From CAVQNQ01 sp964427655 (GTDB lineage Bacteria > Acidobacteriota > Terriglobia > Bryobacterales > Bryobacteraceae): a stretch of 6,626 bases of DNA. Shown piece after piece: positions 5,501-6,626 of the stretch. The position numbers and the translations under genes are program-made. Positions within the stretch are counted from its first letter, which is position 1. Each line of letters opens with the position of its first letter. The stretch is taken from positions 1-6,626 of the forward strand of contig CAYRWE010000286.1 in assembly GCA_964427655.1 (NCBI GenBank), written 5' to 3'. The notes beneath the pieces were generated by a model. It was not told the DNA's origin, made no database searches, and was given only the letters and a program-made list of their open reading frames with translations.

Positions 5501-6397
5501 TTACCTCAGCAGATCCGCCAAAGCCGCATCCAGCCTCGGAAACCGAAATGTGAAGCCGGCTGCGGAGGCCGCTCGCGGCGCCACGCGCTGGCCGGTGAGC
5601 AGCATTTCCGCCATCTCCCCGAAAAGCGCGCGCAGGACGAGTCCGGGCATCGGAAAGAGCGCCGGGCGGCGAATCGCCTGAGCCAGCGCACGGGCGAATT
5701 CGGCGTTGGTGACAGGTTGCGGCGCCACGCCGTTCAGCGGACCCTCCAGCGGCTGCTCCAGCGCAAAACGGAACAGCGCGGCCAGATCGTCCAGGTGGAT
5801 CCAGGACATCCACTGGCGGCCATCGCCCAGCCGGCCCCCCACTCCCATGCGGAACGGCGGCAGCATGCGTTGGAGCGCGCCGCCGCGTGGATCGAGCACC
5901 ACTCCGATGCGCATCCGTACCACTCGCACGCCCAGCGATTCGGCGGCCTGAGCTTCGCGCTCCCAGGCGGCGCAGACCTCCGCCAGAAAGCCGGTTCCCG
6001 GAGCGGCGGATTCATCCACGATCTCGTCGCCGCGAGGGCCGTAATAGCCGGTGGCGGAAGCGCAAATCAGCGTGGCCGGCCGGCGGGGAAGCCTGGCCAG
6101 CGCGGCCACCAGGTGGCGCGTGCCGTTCACGCGGCTCTCCAGGATCAGGCGCCGGGCTTCGGCCGTCCAGCGCTGGCCCACGTTCTCGCCCGCCAGGTGA
6201 ATTACGGCATCCTGGTCGCGCAGGTCCCCGGACGCCGGCTCGCCCGCGATGGGGTCCCACACCGAGAGGCTCACCGCGGGAGGCGGAGGGGCACCGGCGC
6301 GGCGGCTGAACACATGCAACTGGTGGCCCGCGCCGGCCAGGGTCTCTAAGAGGCGCGCGCCGATGAACCCCGATGCGCCCGAGATGGCGATCTTCAT
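5501..6397 (-). CDS. TIGR01777-family NAD(P)-dependent epimerase-like protein (YfcH/SulA-like SDR)
   Basis: A 298-residue cytoplasmic extended short-chain dehydrogenase/reductase of the TIGR01777 group; the reaction is not established for this group. Visible features: a Rossmann dinucleotide-binding loop GASGFIG at 7-13; HLAGENV at 67-73; RWTAEARR at 76-83; SATGYYG at 114-120, the usual family signature; a segment RMRIGVVLDPRGGAL at 161-175; WMSWIHLDD near 196-204; and a C-terminal DUF1731-like region from about 249 (PMPGLVLRALFGEMAEMLL) to the end. No Lys follows the tyrosine pair in the YxxxK spacing, so catalysis by the textbook SDR mechanism is doubtful. The frame is open upstream to 6553, but the ATG at 6397 is chosen because a strong GGGAGG lies 7 nt before it and the Rossmann strand starts there. 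Its ATG overlaps the stop of the photolyase gene (ATGA), so the two are translated from one mRNA. Confidence 0.92.
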   Translation of the reverse strand: MKIAISGASGFIGARLLETLAGAGHQLHVFSRRAGAPPPPAVSLSVWDPIAGEPASGDLRDQDAVIHLAGENVGQRWTAEARRLILESRVNGTRHLVAALARLPRRPATLICASATGYYGPRGDEIVDESAAPGTGFLAEVCAAWEREAQAAESLGVRVVRMRIGVVLDPRGGALQRMLPPFRMGVGGRLGDGRQWMSWIHLDDLAALFRFALEQPLEGPLNGVAPQPVTNAEFARALAQAIRRPALFPMPGLVLRALFGEMAEMLLTGQRVAPRAASAAGFTFRFPRLDAALADLLR

Positions 6398-6626
6398 GCA
6401 GCAACCTCCCGGCCGTTGCGCTCCAGGCGTTCGATCCGGCGGATGTAGGCGGCCGTATCGGTCTTGCGATCCATGCCCGCGCGCGACATCGAGCGCACGG
6501 TTCCGAAGACCGGCCGCTCGGGCCAGGGGCGGTCGTGCAGGCCGAAACACCACAAGATGTTGGCGTAGGTATTGGGGTCCTGGCCATCCAGCGCGTAGCG
6601 GTCGTTGAGGCGAATCATGGTGGCGA
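6394..6626 (-). CDS. Class II deoxyribodipyrimidine (CPD) photolyase, C-terminal part
   Basis: The window holds only the last 77 or so codons; the gene continues beyond the right edge. The visible end contains LNDRYALDGQDPNTYANILW, then CFGLHDRPWPERPVFGTVRSM, a pattern typical of the FAD-binding C-terminal domain of class II photolyases (compare RY-LDGRDPN-Y and HDRPW-ERP-FG in that family). The enzyme splits UV-induced cyclobutane pyrimidine dimers in DNA using reduced FAD and blue light. The tail after SMSRAGMDRKTD is charged (AAYIRRIERLERNGREVAA) and ends normally with a TGA at 6394-6396 that overlaps the ATG of the epimerase-like gene. The first methionine visible (6618) is internal, not the start. 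Class II is favoured over class I/cryptochrome because of these C-terminal motifs. Confidence 0.9.
   Translation of the reverse strand, partial: ATMIRLNDRYALDGQDPNTYANILWCFGLHDRPWPERPVFGTVRSMSRAGMDRKTDTAAYIRRIERLERNGREVAA
6405..6410 (-). promoter_or_regulatory. Strong ribosome binding site of the epimerase-like gene
   Basis: GGGAGG on the minus strand lies 7 nt before the ATG at 6397, within the last codons of the photolyase gene. It decides the start against the longer upstream frame that opens at 6553. Confidence 0.75.

Noticed and set aside
4828..5553. A 241-codon + strand frame covering the divergent spacer and the membrane protein gene
   Set aside because: It overlaps the membrane protein frame in a different frame; the membrane protein frame has hydrophobic helices and family-like patterns, this one has none.
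5486..6349. A 287-codon + strand frame opposite the epimerase-like gene
   Set aside because: Antisense to a gene with clear GASGFIG and SATGYYG motifs; the product is Arg/His/Gln-rich and has no domain signs.
6398..6553. N-terminal extension of the epimerase-like protein to the start at 6553
   Set aside because: Those codons overlap the photolyase C-terminus in another frame, are Arg/Pro-rich, and precede the GGGAGG and the MKIAISGASG Rossmann start at 6397.

Overview
The window is a GC-rich, densely coding bacterial segment. High GC, a Tat-exported GH127-type hydrolase carrying a PKD-like domain, Ala/Gly-rich low-complexity linkers and the gene mix suggest an Acidobacteriota-like (Bryobacter/Solibacter-type) soil bacterium. 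That placement is an inference from style, not from a marker gene, and the left third may have a different history from the rest.

Layout. (1) Positions 2-1241, + strand: the possible tail of an upstream reading frame, then a complete fold-type I PLP-dependent aminotransferase. (2) Positions 1242-1586: a 345-bp convergent intergenic region with a perfect 8-bp hairpin at the aminotransferase stop but no convincing gene. (3) Positions 1587-5042, - strand: a two-gene unit for exported carbohydrate breakdown, transcribed right to left: a Sec-secreted alpha/beta-hydrolase esterase, then, 12 bp downstream, a Tat-exported GH127-type (beta-L-arabinofuranosidase-like) enzyme with its Zn/Cys active site intact. 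(4) Positions 5099-5485, + strand: a small four-helix membrane protein gene interrupted by an in-frame TAG at codon 25. (5) Positions 5501-6626, - strand: a TIGR01777-type NAD-dependent epimerase-like protein whose start overlaps (ATGA) the stop of a class II DNA photolyase that runs off the right edge.

How they work together. The esterase and the GH127 enzyme most plausibly act in sequence outside the cytoplasm on a substituted arabinose-containing plant polymer: the esterase removes acyl groups and the hydrolase releases L-arabinofuranose. The photolyase and the epimerase-like protein form a separate, translationally coupled pair linked to light or UV repair. The aminotransferase has no visible functional link to the rest; its partners, if any, lie to the left of the window.

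No mobile element, CRISPR array, tRNA or rRNA was seen. The points most worth a second look are the nonsense codon in the membrane protein gene, the cysteine-rich active site of the Tat-exported GH127 protein, the low-complexity insertion in the esterase, a possible leaderless promoter in front of the esterase, and the unexplained left-hand third. I did not find clear evidence for a wholly new biological system.
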